DNA of 64,000 nucleotides, from positions 1-64,000 of the forward strand of contig JAFMAU010000003.1 of NCBI GenBank assembly GCA_029784825.1, read 5' to 3'. A program made the position numbers and the translations under genes. This document shows positions 48,249 to 56,485 of the stretch, in pieces (positions within the stretch are counted from its first letter, which is position 1; each line of letters opens with the position of its first letter). The notes below the pieces were generated by a model, which saw nothing but the letters and a program-made list of their open reading frames with translations, had not been told where the DNA came from and searched no databases. This DNA comes from Nitrososphaerota archaeon (GTDB lineage: Archaea; Thermoproteota; Nitrososphaeria; Nitrososphaerales; UBA183).

Positions 48249-49991
48249 CTAGAAAGGCACTGCCGGCGGAGGCGGGGAAGCGGCTGGCGGCCGCCTGCGC
48301 CTGAGAGCCATGAAAGCGGCAACGATGACTGCGAAGACCAGAACCGTCGACCCGACGCCCAGGAAAAAGCCAGTCGTCTCGGCCGATGAGGTGGAACCCG
48401 ACGGCGTCTCTGAGGTCAAGCTGCTGGTGGCGGTGGAGGACGTGGACGAGCCTCCCGAGGCCGTCGTGGTCCCCGAAGAGGAAGTGGAGGTCAGGGAGGT
48501 GGAAGTGCTCGTTGTGCCGGTCGTCTGACCCGTTGACGCGGGCGAAGCGTGCAGGGTGCTCGGGTCCAGCGCGAGGGAGGCGCTGCCCAGGTAGGAGTAG
48601 TTCGGGGCTGGTCCTGGAGCGAGTTGCGCGATGCCGTTCGCGTATGTCACGACAAGGTTGTCTGCGGCTTCGCCGGTGTTACCGCTGAATCCGTAGTAGG
48701 ATGGGAACGAAACCAGACTCGGGCTTGTGGCGTTCTGGTAGAACAGGCCGAGCGTCGAATTCAGTTGCGCGAAGTGGGCGGTTTCGAGGTTGGCTTCGCC
48801 TGCGAAGACCAGCTCCGCGTCGTAATAGTCGCCGACTGGCGTTGTCGAGTTCCCGTTGACGTCGAAGTAGGCGGCTTGTATGCTGGAGTCGTGGATGGTG
48901 ACGTTGTCAAACCATCTGGTCGGGGATGAGACTGCGGTCCCGTTCGAGAGCAAGCGATACCCGAACTGGACCATCACCCCAGTCTTCTGCAGGACGGCCG
49001 CGTTCACCAAGAGTCCGATGCGGAGGGGGAGAGCGTAGGTGTTGTTGCTCGGAGAGTAGTCATAGACGTATCCCTTTCCCGGGGAGTTGGGGTTTGTGGG
49101 CGAGACGAAGCCCCCCTTCAGGAAGTTGGTCGATGTCACAGTCTGATTGCTCAGGAAGCCCGAAAGGTCTGTGCTGTTCCAGATCTCGTCCCCGAACGAG
49201 ACCTTCGAGGCCGAGGTCACGAAGTCCGGCGTGTTCTGGACCCAGTAGTCCTTCTGCACCGAGCTTCCGTTGTCCGCGACTACCAGCACTGCGTTGAGCT
49301 GCAGCGTAGCTCCCGCAACGTTGACGCCGTAACGGAAGGCGTTCGGAGTGTTGACCTGGAGCGCGGAGATGTTGGCGACGCCCGCTATCCGGCCAGTCCT
49401 GACTTCGTATGGGACTGCCACGCCGGAGTCGTTGTAGATCCCAAACGAGGCGATTCCGGAAGCCAGCGGAGGCGGGGCGACGGGACCGTAGCTGAAAGGC
49501 GTGCTGGGATGGAGACTGTAACCAAGCTCAACACTGGCCCTGTAGAGGTAGGCGTAGAACAGCATGTAGAACTGCCCCATCGGGAGCGCGACTGTGTTCT
49601 CCACGCTGGTCCCGTTCTGGTAGGTCATCGAATTGGAGATGGGGTCGTTGGGGTCGCTCGCGAACAGGTTGTACTGGGCCGAAGTCATCACGGCGACCGA
49701 AATCGGAACGTCGCTGGACACGGAGTACTGCAGCACCGATTTGTTCGAAAAGGAATCGATCTCCACGTTCTGGTAGTACCCTCGGCGCAGCGTGAAGGAC
49801 TGAGTCAGGGGCACCGAGGTTGCTGACGTACCGGGCAACTTCGGCGCCGGCGGGCCTCTAGTCGCCACCGCGGGAGGGGGCAGTTGGGCTGCGAGCATTG
49901 AGAAGACCAGCAGAAAGGAGAGGACGGCGAGTCTTCCCTTGCCCTCCTCTTTGAGCGTGGGCAATCTCCGGCTTCTCGATGCTTTGGCCAA
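48249..49991 (-). CDS. Thermopsin-like (peptidase A5 family) cell-surface protein
   Basis: A 580-residue protein. Signal peptide (LAVLSFLLVFSMLAAQLPPP), then a beta-rich ectodomain with thermopsin-family stretches: ASGIASFGIYNDSGVAVPYEV and IAGVANISALQ (about 175-215), LNAVLVVADNGSSVQKDYWVQNTPDFV (about 235) and a repeated ISxF-like pattern. A Ser/Thr/Gly-rich stalk of about 60 residues (about 480-535) leads to a C-terminal helix (VLVFAVIVAAFMALRRRR) that anchors it. Thermopsins are acid proteases of archaea, but the catalytic residues of the family are not settled, so protease activity is not proven. TTG 49991 is about 45 nt from a minus-strand ATTAATG TATA-like box. Confidence 0.72.
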   Translation of the reverse strand: MAKASRSRRLPTLKEEGKGRLAVLSFLLVFSMLAAQLPPPAVATRGPPAPKLPGTSATSVPLTQSFTLRRGYYQNVEIDSFSNKSVLQYSVSSDVPISVAVMTSAQYNLFASDPNDPISNSMTYQNGTSVENTVALPMGQFYMLFYAYLYRASVELGYSLHPSTPFSYGPVAPPPLASGIASFGIYNDSGVAVPYEVRTGRIAGVANISALQVNTPNAFRYGVNVAGATLQLNAVLVVADNGSSVQKDYWVQNTPDFVTSASKVSFGDEIWNSTDLSGFLSNQTVTSTNFLKGGFVSPTNPNSPGKGYVYDYSPSNNTYALPLRIGLLVNAAVLQKTGVMVQFGYRLLSNGTAVSSPTRWFDNVTIHDSSIQAAYFDVNGNSTTPVGDYYDAELVFAGEANLETAHFAQLNSTLGLFYQNATSPSLVSFPSYYGFSGNTGEAADNLVVTYANGIAQLAPGPAPNYSYLGSASLALDPSTLHASPASTGQTTGTTSTSTSLTSTSSSGTTTASGGSSTSSTATSSLTSETPSGSTSSAETTGFFLGVGSTVLVFAVIVAAFMALRRRRPPAASPPPPAVPF

Positions 49992-50217
49992 TTGGTGGGA
50001 TTCGACTTCTGGATGGCTGCCTGCGTTCCAATCATTAATGCCTTTTCCATGGTCAGTCCGACTTCCCTCCGCAATTGCCCCGAGATTGTGCGGCCTGACT
50101 GGTGTGCGTTGTGGTCCTTGGGGCCGATGGGAAGAGACTCCGCGAGGTCCTCTCTAATCAGGCTGGTTCAGGGTTTCTTGGGGACGGCCTCTGGTTGTTC
50201 TGGCGGCTCGGCTGCGA

Positions 50218-50652
50218 TCAACCGTTTTGGGCTTCCTTGCGGTCAGCCATCCGAGGACGACCCATCCCGCTCTTCACAGCTGCGGCCGTCAGAATCGCTC
50301 CAATCACGACTAGTGCGATGCCACTATAGTTGCGGCTGTAGACCGGCAGATTGCCTGCGGGGAGAGGCAGGCAAGAGGGAGGAGGATCCAGAGGAGTGTA
50401 CGAAGCAGACGTTATGCTGCACGTAGCGTTGTAATCGACGTGAGTCCATGAGGGAGGACTCCAGATCGGGTACATTGAGTAGGTGACGGGGACGCTTTGG
50501 TAGCCGGAGGACGTGCACCCAGGTGCGCAGGTCTCGAAGTGGCCTTGCACCTCATAGATGGTGTAGTAGACGGCTCCGAAGACGGCAAGATACAGGCCGG
50601 CGACTATGAGGGCCAGTCCAACCAAGAGGCCGACTTTCCATGCGCGTCTCAA
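50218..50652 (-). CDS. Two-helix membrane protein of unknown function
   Basis: A 144-residue protein with a predicted helix at each end (LLVGLALIVAGLYLAVFGAVYY and GIALVVIGAILTAAAVK) and an extracytoplasmic loop of about 85 residues holding four cysteines (TCAPGC, ATCS, SCLP) and many Pro/Tyr. The start is TTG 50652; no convincing TATA box was found. I do not recognise the family. The cysteines could make two disulfides in the outside loop. Confidence 0.55.
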   Translation of the reverse strand: MRRAWKVGLLVGLALIVAGLYLAVFGAVYYTIYEVQGHFETCAPGCTSSGYQSVPVTYSMYPIWSPPSWTHVDYNATCSITSASYTPLDPPPSCLPLPAGNLPVYSRNYSGIALVVIGAILTAAAVKSGMGRPRMADRKEAQNG

Positions 50653-51004
50653 TGGCCCCGGGCCCCGTTGGGTGAGCGGTATTCCGAATTGTCGTGGGCC
50701 ATTTGTTCCCGCCGTGCATGCTGATGCCCGCTCTGCCCGCCAGCATGTTTCCGTACGAGGCTTGGCGCGGCCTCGCGGTGTCGTGGCAAGTCAGGCAAAT
50801 CCACTTGGTGTGGAAGTGTCCATCCCAAACATACGCCTTGCGGTCGAACCGCCCACTCCGAGGAGGAACGAGCCTCCAAGAGATGCTTGAGTGGCGAATC
50901 AACCGACTTTCCACAATCCCCAAAATTGGGGGCGTAAACCGCAGACTTCCCAGAGCCGCTGGAAAAAACAGCTAAATAGACTCTGGCAGGCCGCATGAAA
51001 GAAA
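50653..51004. other. 352-nt stretch without a convincing gene; uS10 promoter at its end
   Basis: A TATA box for uS10 (GCTAAATAG, about 50971-50979) closes the stretch. A 123-codon minus-strand frame (50552-50923) crosses it, has a lone CxxCH, but has neither family resemblance nor promoter. Nothing else was seen. Confidence 0.4.
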
Positions 51005-51316
51005 ATGCCTCAGTACGCCAGGATCAAGCTTACGAGCACAAACCTCCCCGAGCTCGAGAAGGTGGCCAAGGACATCAGGGACATCGCCGAGAAGACCGGC
51101 GTCAAGGTGAAGGGGCCCCAGCCGCTTCCGACCAAGAGGCTGAAGATAACGACCCGAAAGGCTCCCACGGGCGAGGGAAGCCACACCTTCGACCATTGGC
51201 AGCTGAGGATTCACAAGAGGATACTTGACGTCCAGCCCGACGACAGGACGATGCGGGCAATTACGAAGCTCAGGATTCCCGACGACGTCAAGGTCGAAAT
51301 GATTCTGACGGCCTAG
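51005..51316 (+). CDS. rps10: Ribosomal protein uS10
   Basis: A 103-residue protein of archaeal/eukaryotic uS10 type. QYARIKLTSTNLPELEKVAKDI opens it, GPQPLPTKRLKITTRKAP and GEGSHTFDHWQLRIHKRILDV are the rRNA-contacting loop and helix. ATG 51005 is about 29 nt after the TATA box, so it is leaderless. In many archaea it follows the EF-1A gene; here it stands alone, and the convergent epimerase gene overlaps its stop by 4 nt. It is a small-subunit head protein and the best single marker that this DNA is archaeal. Confidence 0.95.
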   Translation: MPQYARIKLTSTNLPELEKVAKDIRDIAEKTGVKVKGPQPLPTKRLKITTRKAPTGEGSHTFDHWQLRIHKRILDVQPDDRTMRAITKLRIPDDVKVEMILTA

Positions 51317-52206
51317 CCCGTCTTCCTTACCCATTCAATCGTACGCTTCAGCCCTTCCTCCAGCGTCAGTTCGTGCTTGTAGCCGAGGACCTTTTGGACC
51401 TTCTCAGTGGACGGGTAGCTGACCTGGGGCTCCTTCTCCTGCTCGCTCCTCGGAGGCGCGCTGTTGAGGACGGAGCTTGACCCCGTGAGTTTCTTTATGG
51501 TCTCCGCAAGCTGCCTGACTGTGACCGCCTTTTCGCCGCCGAAGTTGAAGGCGTTACCAACGGCCTTGTCATCGTTCAGGATCGACAAAGCCAGCTTGGC
51601 GTAGTTCGCAGCGTACGACGGGGAGGTGGTGTCCCTGCCTCCTCCGAAGAGCGTGATCGGCTCGTTCTTCAGGCAGGCCCTGATGAACCTGATCGTTGCC
51701 CTGGTCGGCTGGTCGTACTCACCGAAAAGGAGCCAGCTGCGCGTGATAGAGACGGGCAGACCCTTGGCCCTGAAGTACCCCATAGCCAGGTTCTCGGAGA
51801 CTACCTTCGAGTAATCGTATGGCACTCTTGGTTCGAAGGGCGAGTCCTCCTTCACCGGGTTCTTCTTTGGCGCGCCGAAGACGTTGGCAGACGACGCGAA
51901 GAGAAACCGCTTCGCGTTCTTCTTCAGGGCCAGTTCCAGCATGTTGAGCGTCCCGAAGCAGTTGACCTCGAAGCAGAGCTTGGGGTTCTCGATCGTCTTC
52001 TTGATCTCTGTGATGGCTGCGAGGTGGACCACGGCGTCGAAGTCCAAGGAGGCGAGCTTGGTGAAGACGAAGTCGTTGCTGAGCAGGTCGCCGCTGACCG
52101 GAAAACCGCCAAGGTCTGTTGGAATCACTTCAACGTCGTGACGCGTGAGGTAGTCCACAAGGTTCCTCCCCACCATCCCGGAGGCGCCCGTGACGAGGAC
52201 CTTCAA
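51313..52206 (-). CDS. NAD-dependent nucleotide-sugar epimerase/dehydratase
   Basis: A 297-residue extended short-chain dehydrogenase. NAD loop VTGASGMVGRNLVDYL (GxxGxxG) is at residues 5-20, VHLAAITEI near 60, the active-site Ser-Tyr-Lys is in FASSANVFG and YDYSKVVSE (about 107 and 131), and RSWLLFGEYDQPTRATI near 160 binds the nucleotide-sugar. It is GalE/WcaG-like, probably for UDP-sugar conversion for glycans; the substrate is not set. TTG 52206 is about 30 nt from the minus-strand TATA box CTTAAATAG. Confidence 0.88.
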   Translation of the reverse strand: MKVLVTGASGMVGRNLVDYLTRHDVEVIPTDLGGFPVSGDLLSNDFVFTKLASLDFDAVVHLAAITEIKKTIENPKLCFEVNCFGTLNMLELALKKNAKRFLFASSANVFGAPKKNPVKEDSPFEPRVPYDYSKVVSENLAMGYFRAKGLPVSITRSWLLFGEYDQPTRATIRFIRACLKNEPITLFGGGRDTTSPSYAANYAKLALSILNDDKAVGNAFNFGGEKAVTVRQLAETIKKLTGSSSVLNSAPPRSEQEKEPQVSYPSTEKVQKVLGYKHELTLEEGLKRTIEWVRKTG

Positions 52207-52390
52207 TTTCGACGCGCGGCGCTCTCGACTCTATTTAAGAGAATGTCGGAGAGGTTCTGCAAAACTGGCGGGGCGGGTCGAAGCCGCCGGCTTCGAGTGC
52301 TGCTCCGCCACTGTCATACTGGCACAACGACCCGACAGGTGAGAAGTTTCCCGTCAGCCGGGTGAGAGTCAGCCCATCCGTCCTTGGAAC

Positions 52391-52712
52391 CTATGGACTC
52401 TCGACTATGACCTCGCCGTTCATGATGGGGTAGCAGGAGCAGGTGCAACGGTATGTTCCGGGAATCGTGAACGTGTAGGTGTACGACTGCCCGGTTGCCA
52501 GGTCCCCGGAAGAAAACCCGGAGGCGGTCAGGATGTTATGGGGGACTTGGTCCAGGTTGGTCCAGGTTGGTCCAGGTCAAGGTGTTGTTCACCCCGATCA
52601 CGACGGTGATCATCTGGGGATTGAACTGGTTGGTGCTGTCGCTGCCTGGCTCGCCGTTGACCGCAGGTATGACCACTTGGACGGCGTGCAGCCCGGAACC
52701 GGCTCCTGCCAC
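52391..52712 (-). pseudogene. Cupredoxin remnant broken by a 10-bp repeat
   Basis: On the minus strand the region encodes FNPQMITVVIGVNNTLTWTN, then after a frame change LDQVPHNILTASGFSSGDLA and the tail TYTFTIPGTYRC to a TAG at 52393. Removing one of three 10-bp copies (52547-52576) restores one continuous cupredoxin that closely matches the second domain of the protein at 32820 (ITVVIGVNNTVTWTN and SPHTVTADGG). The last copper-site segment reads CTCSCYPIM where the intact protein has YHCVYHPWM, so one His ligand is also lost. No signal peptide precedes it: the frame begins (GTG 52712) just after the stop of the upstream gene. It is therefore either a decayed gene or a length-switchable one. 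Confidence 0.65.
52547..52576. repeat. Three tandem copies of TTGGTCCAGG
   Basis: Perfect 10-bp units at 52547, 52557 and 52567 inside the cupredoxin remnant. With two copies the frame is open; with three it is broken. Confidence 0.85.
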
Positions 52713-52726
52713 CCGTTCACACGGAG

Positions 52727-53122
52727 CTAGGCTGTCGGAAGCCCAGCCAGCTTCGAAGCCAGCTCTTTGACCAGCTCCTCGTCGACGACCCCGTAGCCCA
52801 TTGCGTCCGTGCCGTCCCTGAGGACCACTGGCATCCTGGCGACATGGAAGGGGACCTCGAACCCTGCTGCCCTGCCCTCGTCGCCTGCTTCGTGGAGCTT
52901 CTCGCAGGTTCCGTCGTGGTAACGAAAGTGGGCGACCATCACCACCCTTCGCTCTCCGAACCCGCCTCCCCTCCCGCCCGCGGCCAAAGAACCTTCGAGT
53001 ATCTTCATCAGGACCAGCTCGTTTTCTCCTGCGAGAGACTTGAGGTCAACGTCCTTTGACGCTATGACGACGACCCGTGACGGTCCGGCGAGGAGACTCG
53101 ACAGCTCGTCTATGGGAGTCAT
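52727..53122 (-). CDS. Conserved hypothetical protein (131 aa)
   Basis: A 131-residue soluble protein from ATG 53122, not recognised. It starts with an alpha/beta region (RVVVIASKDVDLKSLAGENELVLMKI), has a glycine-rich loop (AAGGRGGGFGE), then VVMVAHFRYHDGTCEKLHEAG with a His/Cys cluster, and a C-terminal MPVVLRDGTDAMGYGVVDEEL that resembles the cis-Pro end of thioredoxin-like proteins. A glutaredoxin/thioredoxin-like fold is possible but unproven. No clear TATA box was found upstream. The cupredoxin remnant follows its stop directly. Confidence 0.5.
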   Translation of the reverse strand: MTPIDELSSLLAGPSRVVVIASKDVDLKSLAGENELVLMKILEGSLAAGGRGGGFGERRVVMVAHFRYHDGTCEKLHEAGDEGRAAGFEVPFHVARMPVVLRDGTDAMGYGVVDEELVKELASKLAGLPTA

Positions 53123-53246
53123 CGCGCGGAGTGCTGCCTAACCCTTGACGGCTCGACATCGACGGCCTTATCGGTTAGCCTCGGCTCGTCCAAGGTTGGC
53201 GCCTGCCACCTCGGTTTCTATTTAACGATTGGAACTGTTCTGAACT

Positions 53247-53256
53247 CTTTTTTAAT
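53247..53256 (+). promoter_or_regulatory. TATA box of carbamate kinase gene
   Basis: CTTTTTTAAT (about 53247-53256), centred about 28 nt before TTG 53280, a leaderless start. The preceding 53123-53246 shows no gene. Confidence 0.55.
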
Positions 53257-53279
53257 GAACCGAAACGGCGCACCACGTC

Positions 53280-54221
53280 TTGAGGATAGTAATAGCGCTC
53301 GGCGGTAACGCGCTCGAAGAGCCCGGGCAGCACGCCTCATACGAGTCGGAAGAGGTGAACGTCAAGAAGGCGTGCAGCCAGATGCTCGAAATCATCGAGC
53401 ACGGCCACCAGCTCGTAATCACGCACGGCAACGGCCCTCAAGTCGGGTACCTCGAACTCCAGCAGGCCTCGGTCCCGAACGTGCCGGTCCAGCCGCTGCA
53501 TGTCCTAGGAGCGATGACCCAGGGCGAGATCGGATACCTCATCCAGCGGGAGCTGGGGAACCTTCTCCGCTCAAAGTCGATCAAACGGAGGGTGGTCTCG
53601 GTGGTGACGCAGACGCTTGTGGACAAGGATGACCCCGCGTTCAGCGCACCTTCGAAGCCGATCGGCCCGGTATATGATGAAGCGGGGGCCGCGCAGCAGA
53701 CGGCGCGGGGGTATGTCATGAAGAATGTGGTACTGAAGGGAGGCTCTGGATTCAGGCGGATAGTACCCTCGCCGGAGCCCATCAGAATCATCGAGGCGGA
53801 GCTGATTTCATCCCTAGCGGAGACTGGCTCGATAGTCGTGGCCTCGGGGGGTGGCGGGATCCCGGTAGTCCAGAAGCCGAACGGCGACCTTGAGGGCGTG
53901 GACGCCGTGATCGACAAGGACCTTTCAGCGGAGAAGCTGGCGGAGGCGGTGGGCGCCGACCTGCTCCTCATCCTGACCAACGTCGAAAGGGTGAAGCTGG
54001 ACTACGGCAAGCCGGGAGAAAGGGACGTCGAGTCGATGACGGTCGCCGAGGCGAAGAAGCACATGAAGGAGGGTCAGTTCGCACCCGGAAGCATGGGGCC
54101 CAAGGTACTCGCCTGCGTGAGGTACGCCGAGTGGGGCGGAAGGCCCGGCATCATCACGTCGCTGGAAAGGGCAATCCTGGCTCTGGACGGGAAGGAAGGG
54201 ACGCGGATCACCCTAGAATAG
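53280..54221 (+). CDS. arcC: Carbamate kinase
   Basis: A 313-residue amino-acid-kinase-fold protein. VIALGGNALEEPGQ opens it, LVITHGNGPQVGYLELQ is the carbamate-kinase hallmark, DKDDPAFSAPSKPIGP is the lid insertion, VVASGGGGIPVV and GVDAVIDKDLSAEKLAEAV follow, and the terminal APGSMGPKVLACVRY binds ATP. It converts carbamoyl phosphate and ADP into ATP, ammonia and bicarbonate, or the reverse. No ornithine carbamoyltransferase or arginine deiminase is in the window; the FdrA-YlbE-YlbF set 30 kb away is the only possible carbamoyl-phosphate producer seen. In E. coli a carbamate kinase gene lies beside fdrA-ylbE-ylbF. TTG 53280 is leaderless. Confidence 0.94.
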   Translation: MRIVIALGGNALEEPGQHASYESEEVNVKKACSQMLEIIEHGHQLVITHGNGPQVGYLELQQASVPNVPVQPLHVLGAMTQGEIGYLIQRELGNLLRSKSIKRRVVSVVTQTLVDKDDPAFSAPSKPIGPVYDEAGAAQQTARGYVMKNVVLKGGSGFRRIVPSPEPIRIIEAELISSLAETGSIVVASGGGGIPVVQKPNGDLEGVDAVIDKDLSAEKLAEAVGADLLLILTNVERVKLDYGKPGERDVESMTVAEAKKHMKEGQFAPGSMGPKVLACVRYAEWGGRPGIITSLERAILALDGKEGTRITLE

Positions 54222-54289
54222 CAGCAATAGAGGAGACGGAGTGGCAAGTCGCTTCCGCTTCGCGCGTTTGCATTCCACTGTGTTGCCAC

Positions 54290-54454
54290 TCACGGAGCAG
54301 GCCATACCCAGACTAGCCCAATCACCAGCACCACGATTCCGGTTGCGAGCAGGCCGGCTAGAGGTGTCGAGGAGCCTCTCGCAGCGAGCAGGACGCCGCT
54401 CAAAGCCGAGGTGATTCACCCAATCAGGATGAGCCTGATCTTGACTGTCTTCAT
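54290..54454 (-). pseudogene. Small two-helix membrane protein frame interrupted by TGA
   Basis: From ATG 54454 the frame reads MKTVKIRLILIG, then TGA (54418-54416), then ITSALSGVLLAARGSSTPLA and GLLATGIVVLVIGLVWVWPAP to a stop at 54290. Codon 13 would normally be TGG. The 54-residue product would have two hydrophobic helices, like many small archaeal membrane proteins. It may be a single-base nonsense mutation, a sequence error, or a shorter gene starting at TTG 54406. Evidence is only composition and frame. Confidence 0.3.
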
Positions 54455-54526
54455 ACGTCCACCCCATTCCTGGCACACGCCGCTACCACGAGCCCAGAAG
54501 CCGGAGCAGACTGCGGAATCAGATTC

Positions 54527-55273
54527 CTACTTCCATTTCGTCAGTATCTCCTCCCTGCGGAACGTAGCTTTGGCGACGTAGAGCATGAGCACGTCGACCG
54601 CTAAGAGGACGCCCGCGATGAGAAGAAGGTTGTTGATGTCGCCGAGGTCTACCAGATTCAGTTCGCCAGAAACGTAGATGCCTGCGAGCGGGAGCATCAG
54701 CAGAATTCCAATCTGTTGCGCGATTCGCACATCGCTCACCCTTGCCGAGACGATGACGTTCCATTCGACACTCATTACTATCGCGAGAGGGACCATGAGA
54801 AAGAGAACAGCGGCCGCATTCCAGTTGGGGAAGAAGTTGTAACCCAGCGTGGTATGCGTCACGAGGTCAGTGAGACCCATGAAGACCGTGGCTGCTCCCA
54901 GGATGGCCGTAACGGGCGGGAGGAACGCCGCAATCCCCTTTCCGAGCAAGATCTCGCCGTCGGTCGTTGGTGTGGCAAGAAGCGGTTCGAGGCTCTTCTC
55001 GACTTTCTCGCCGACCAGACTGTAGGAGGCGATGGTCGACGGAATCATGCCTGCGAGTATCAGATAGAAGAAGCTGAATGAAGGTAGGAGATAGGTGAGC
55101 GCCGCCGCTCCGACTCCTTTCCCGCCACTCCCGTGCCCCGCATACTCGATTACAACCGGGAAGAGAAACGAGATGAGGAGCGGGACGACGATGAGGGAAT
55201 AGATTATGTTCTTCTTCCTCATGAACACCTTGAAGTCCTTCGAGGCGATGATCCACGATTTCGAGAGCCTCAC
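54527..55273 (-). CDS. ABC-2 type exporter permease (NatB-like)
   Basis: A 248-residue permease with six predicted helices. The N-terminal SKSWIIASKDFKVFMRKKNIIY and the loop SLVGEKVEKSLEPLLATPTTDGEILLGKGIAAFLP are typical of the ABC-2/NatB family, the latter being the ATPase contact. Its start (GTG 55273) overlaps the stop of the ATPase gene by 4 nt. It forms an exporter of unknown substrate with the upstream ATPase; Na+ efflux and drug efflux are the usual guesses. Confidence 0.85.
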   Translation of the reverse strand: MRLSKSWIIASKDFKVFMRKKNIIYSLIVVPLLISFLFPVVIEYAGHGSGGKGVGAAALTYLLPSFSFFYLILAGMIPSTIASYSLVGEKVEKSLEPLLATPTTDGEILLGKGIAAFLPPVTAILGAATVFMGLTDLVTHTTLGYNFFPNWNAAAVLFLMVPLAIVMSVEWNVIVSARVSDVRIAQQIGILLMLPLAGIYVSGELNLVDLGDINNLLLIAGVLLAVDVLMLYVAKATFRREEILTKWK

Positions 55274-56190
55274 TTCTCAGCCCTCACGAGGTTGAGGTAG
55301 GCATCCTCCAACGACGAACCGACTATGTTGACGGTCTGGACGCGGCCGCCGGCCCGCACTACCGTCTCGACGATTGCGGCATTCTCTCTTTCGGGGTCCT
55401 TCACACCGATGGTCAGTCTGCTGCCATCGGCTTCCACGCTCCCCATCGGCATCTTCCTCAGGGCGGCCAAGACAGCTTCGCTCGCCTGCTCCAGCTGAAT
55501 CACCGTTTTCCGGCCGCGGACTGACCGCTCGAGCTCGGCCGGGGTGCCCGTAGCCATCAGCCGTGTGTTCAATATCCCGATCTTGTCGCAGACTCTCTGC
55601 GCTTCGTCTAGGTTGTGCGTGTTCAGGAAGATTGTCCTCTTATCCTTCTTGAGTTCCAAGATGAAATCCCTGACCGTCTTCGACGCCTCTGGGTCCAGGT
55701 TCGCCGTGGGCTCGTCCATGAACAGTACCTGCGGATCGTGCACGAGCGCGCGTGCTATCGCGAGCTTCTGCTTCATTCCCTTCGAGAACGTGCCCGCGGC
55801 GACGTCCCGCTTCTCCCAGAGGCCCAGCATCGTGAGCAGGCGCTGGATGTTCTCCTTCCTCTTCGCGTCGGGACATTCGTAGAGCTTCCCGTAGAAGTCC
55901 AGGTTGTCGTAGGCGCTGAGTACCTCATAGAGGCCCACGTTGTCGGGGACTAGCCCTATGAGCTTCCTGATACTCAACGAGTCTGTTTCCCTTCCCACGT
56001 CGTACCCCGCTATCCTAGCGACTCCACTCGTCTTCCCTATCAGACAGCATAGCATCCGAACCGTCGTGGTCTTCCCGGCGCCGTTTGGTCCTAGGAAACC
56101 GAAGACCTCGCCGTCGTCCACACGGAGTGTCAGACCGTCCACTGCGGTCAGGTCTCCGAACTTCTTGGTCAGGTTTTCAGTCTCAATCAC
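55270..56190 (-). CDS. ABC-2 type exporter ATPase
   Basis: A 306-residue ATP-binding protein. GPNGAGKTTTVRML (Walker A), TFSKGMKQKLAIARALVHDP (signature), VLFMDEPTANLDPEAS (Walker B) and NTHNLDEAQ (switch His) are intact. A C-terminal DUF4162-like region of about 80 residues (RKTVIQLEQASEAV to the end) is typical of drug and Na+ exporters of this family. GTG 56190 is about 60 nt from the TATA-like TATTTATCG (minus strand, about 56249-56257). It forms an operon with the permease. Confidence 0.9.
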   Translation of the reverse strand: MIETENLTKKFGDLTAVDGLTLRVDDGEVFGFLGPNGAGKTTTVRMLCCLIGKTSGVARIAGYDVGRETDSLSIRKLIGLVPDNVGLYEVLSAYDNLDFYGKLYECPDAKRKENIQRLLTMLGLWEKRDVAAGTFSKGMKQKLAIARALVHDPQVLFMDEPTANLDPEASKTVRDFILELKKDKRTIFLNTHNLDEAQRVCDKIGILNTRLMATGTPAELERSVRGRKTVIQLEQASEAVLAALRKMPMGSVEADGSRLTIGVKDPERENAAIVETVVRAGGRVQTVNIVGSSLEDAYLNLVRAEK

Positions 56191-56485
56191 GTCGCATCAC
56201 CATTGGGGTGGCTTTCCACTGCGGCCCGCGAGGAGCGAGGCCGGCATCCCCGATAAATACGGTTCGGTCGGCACAAGAATTGAATCTGAAGATAGACTTG
56301 GCCCTCGCGTACAAGCGCCGAGAAGATGGCCGAGGACGCGACGGCCACTCGAGGGGAAATCAGGGAGACAGGTGAGAAAGCGCTCCGACCCCAGACATGC
56401 CTCCTCAGAAGGGCTTGGGAAGTGCTGCGCGCTGCGTGGTCACTCTCGTTGTTCGTCAGCTTGTTCGCCTCGCCGTTGGTCGCAC
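56191..56485. other. 295-nt gap with a TATA element but no clear gene
   Basis: CGATAAATACGG (56249-56260) could also drive a plus-strand transcript starting at about 56282, near TTG 56280. That frame stops after 31 codons (MNLKIDLALAYKRRE...), and another frame (from 56326) runs into the CarA::CarB gene. I cannot support either as a gene. Confidence 0.35.

Noticed and set aside
50552..50923. Minus-strand 123-codon frame with a CxxCH motif (possible cytochrome c)
   Set aside because: Single chance CxxCH, no signal peptide, no family resemblance, and it overlaps the membrane protein gene at 50218-50652 in another frame.
53280..54221. Carbamate kinase as part of an arginine deiminase pathway
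   Set aside because: No arginine deiminase or ornithine carbamoyltransferase gene is present in the window; the only carbamoyl-related partner is the FdrA set.
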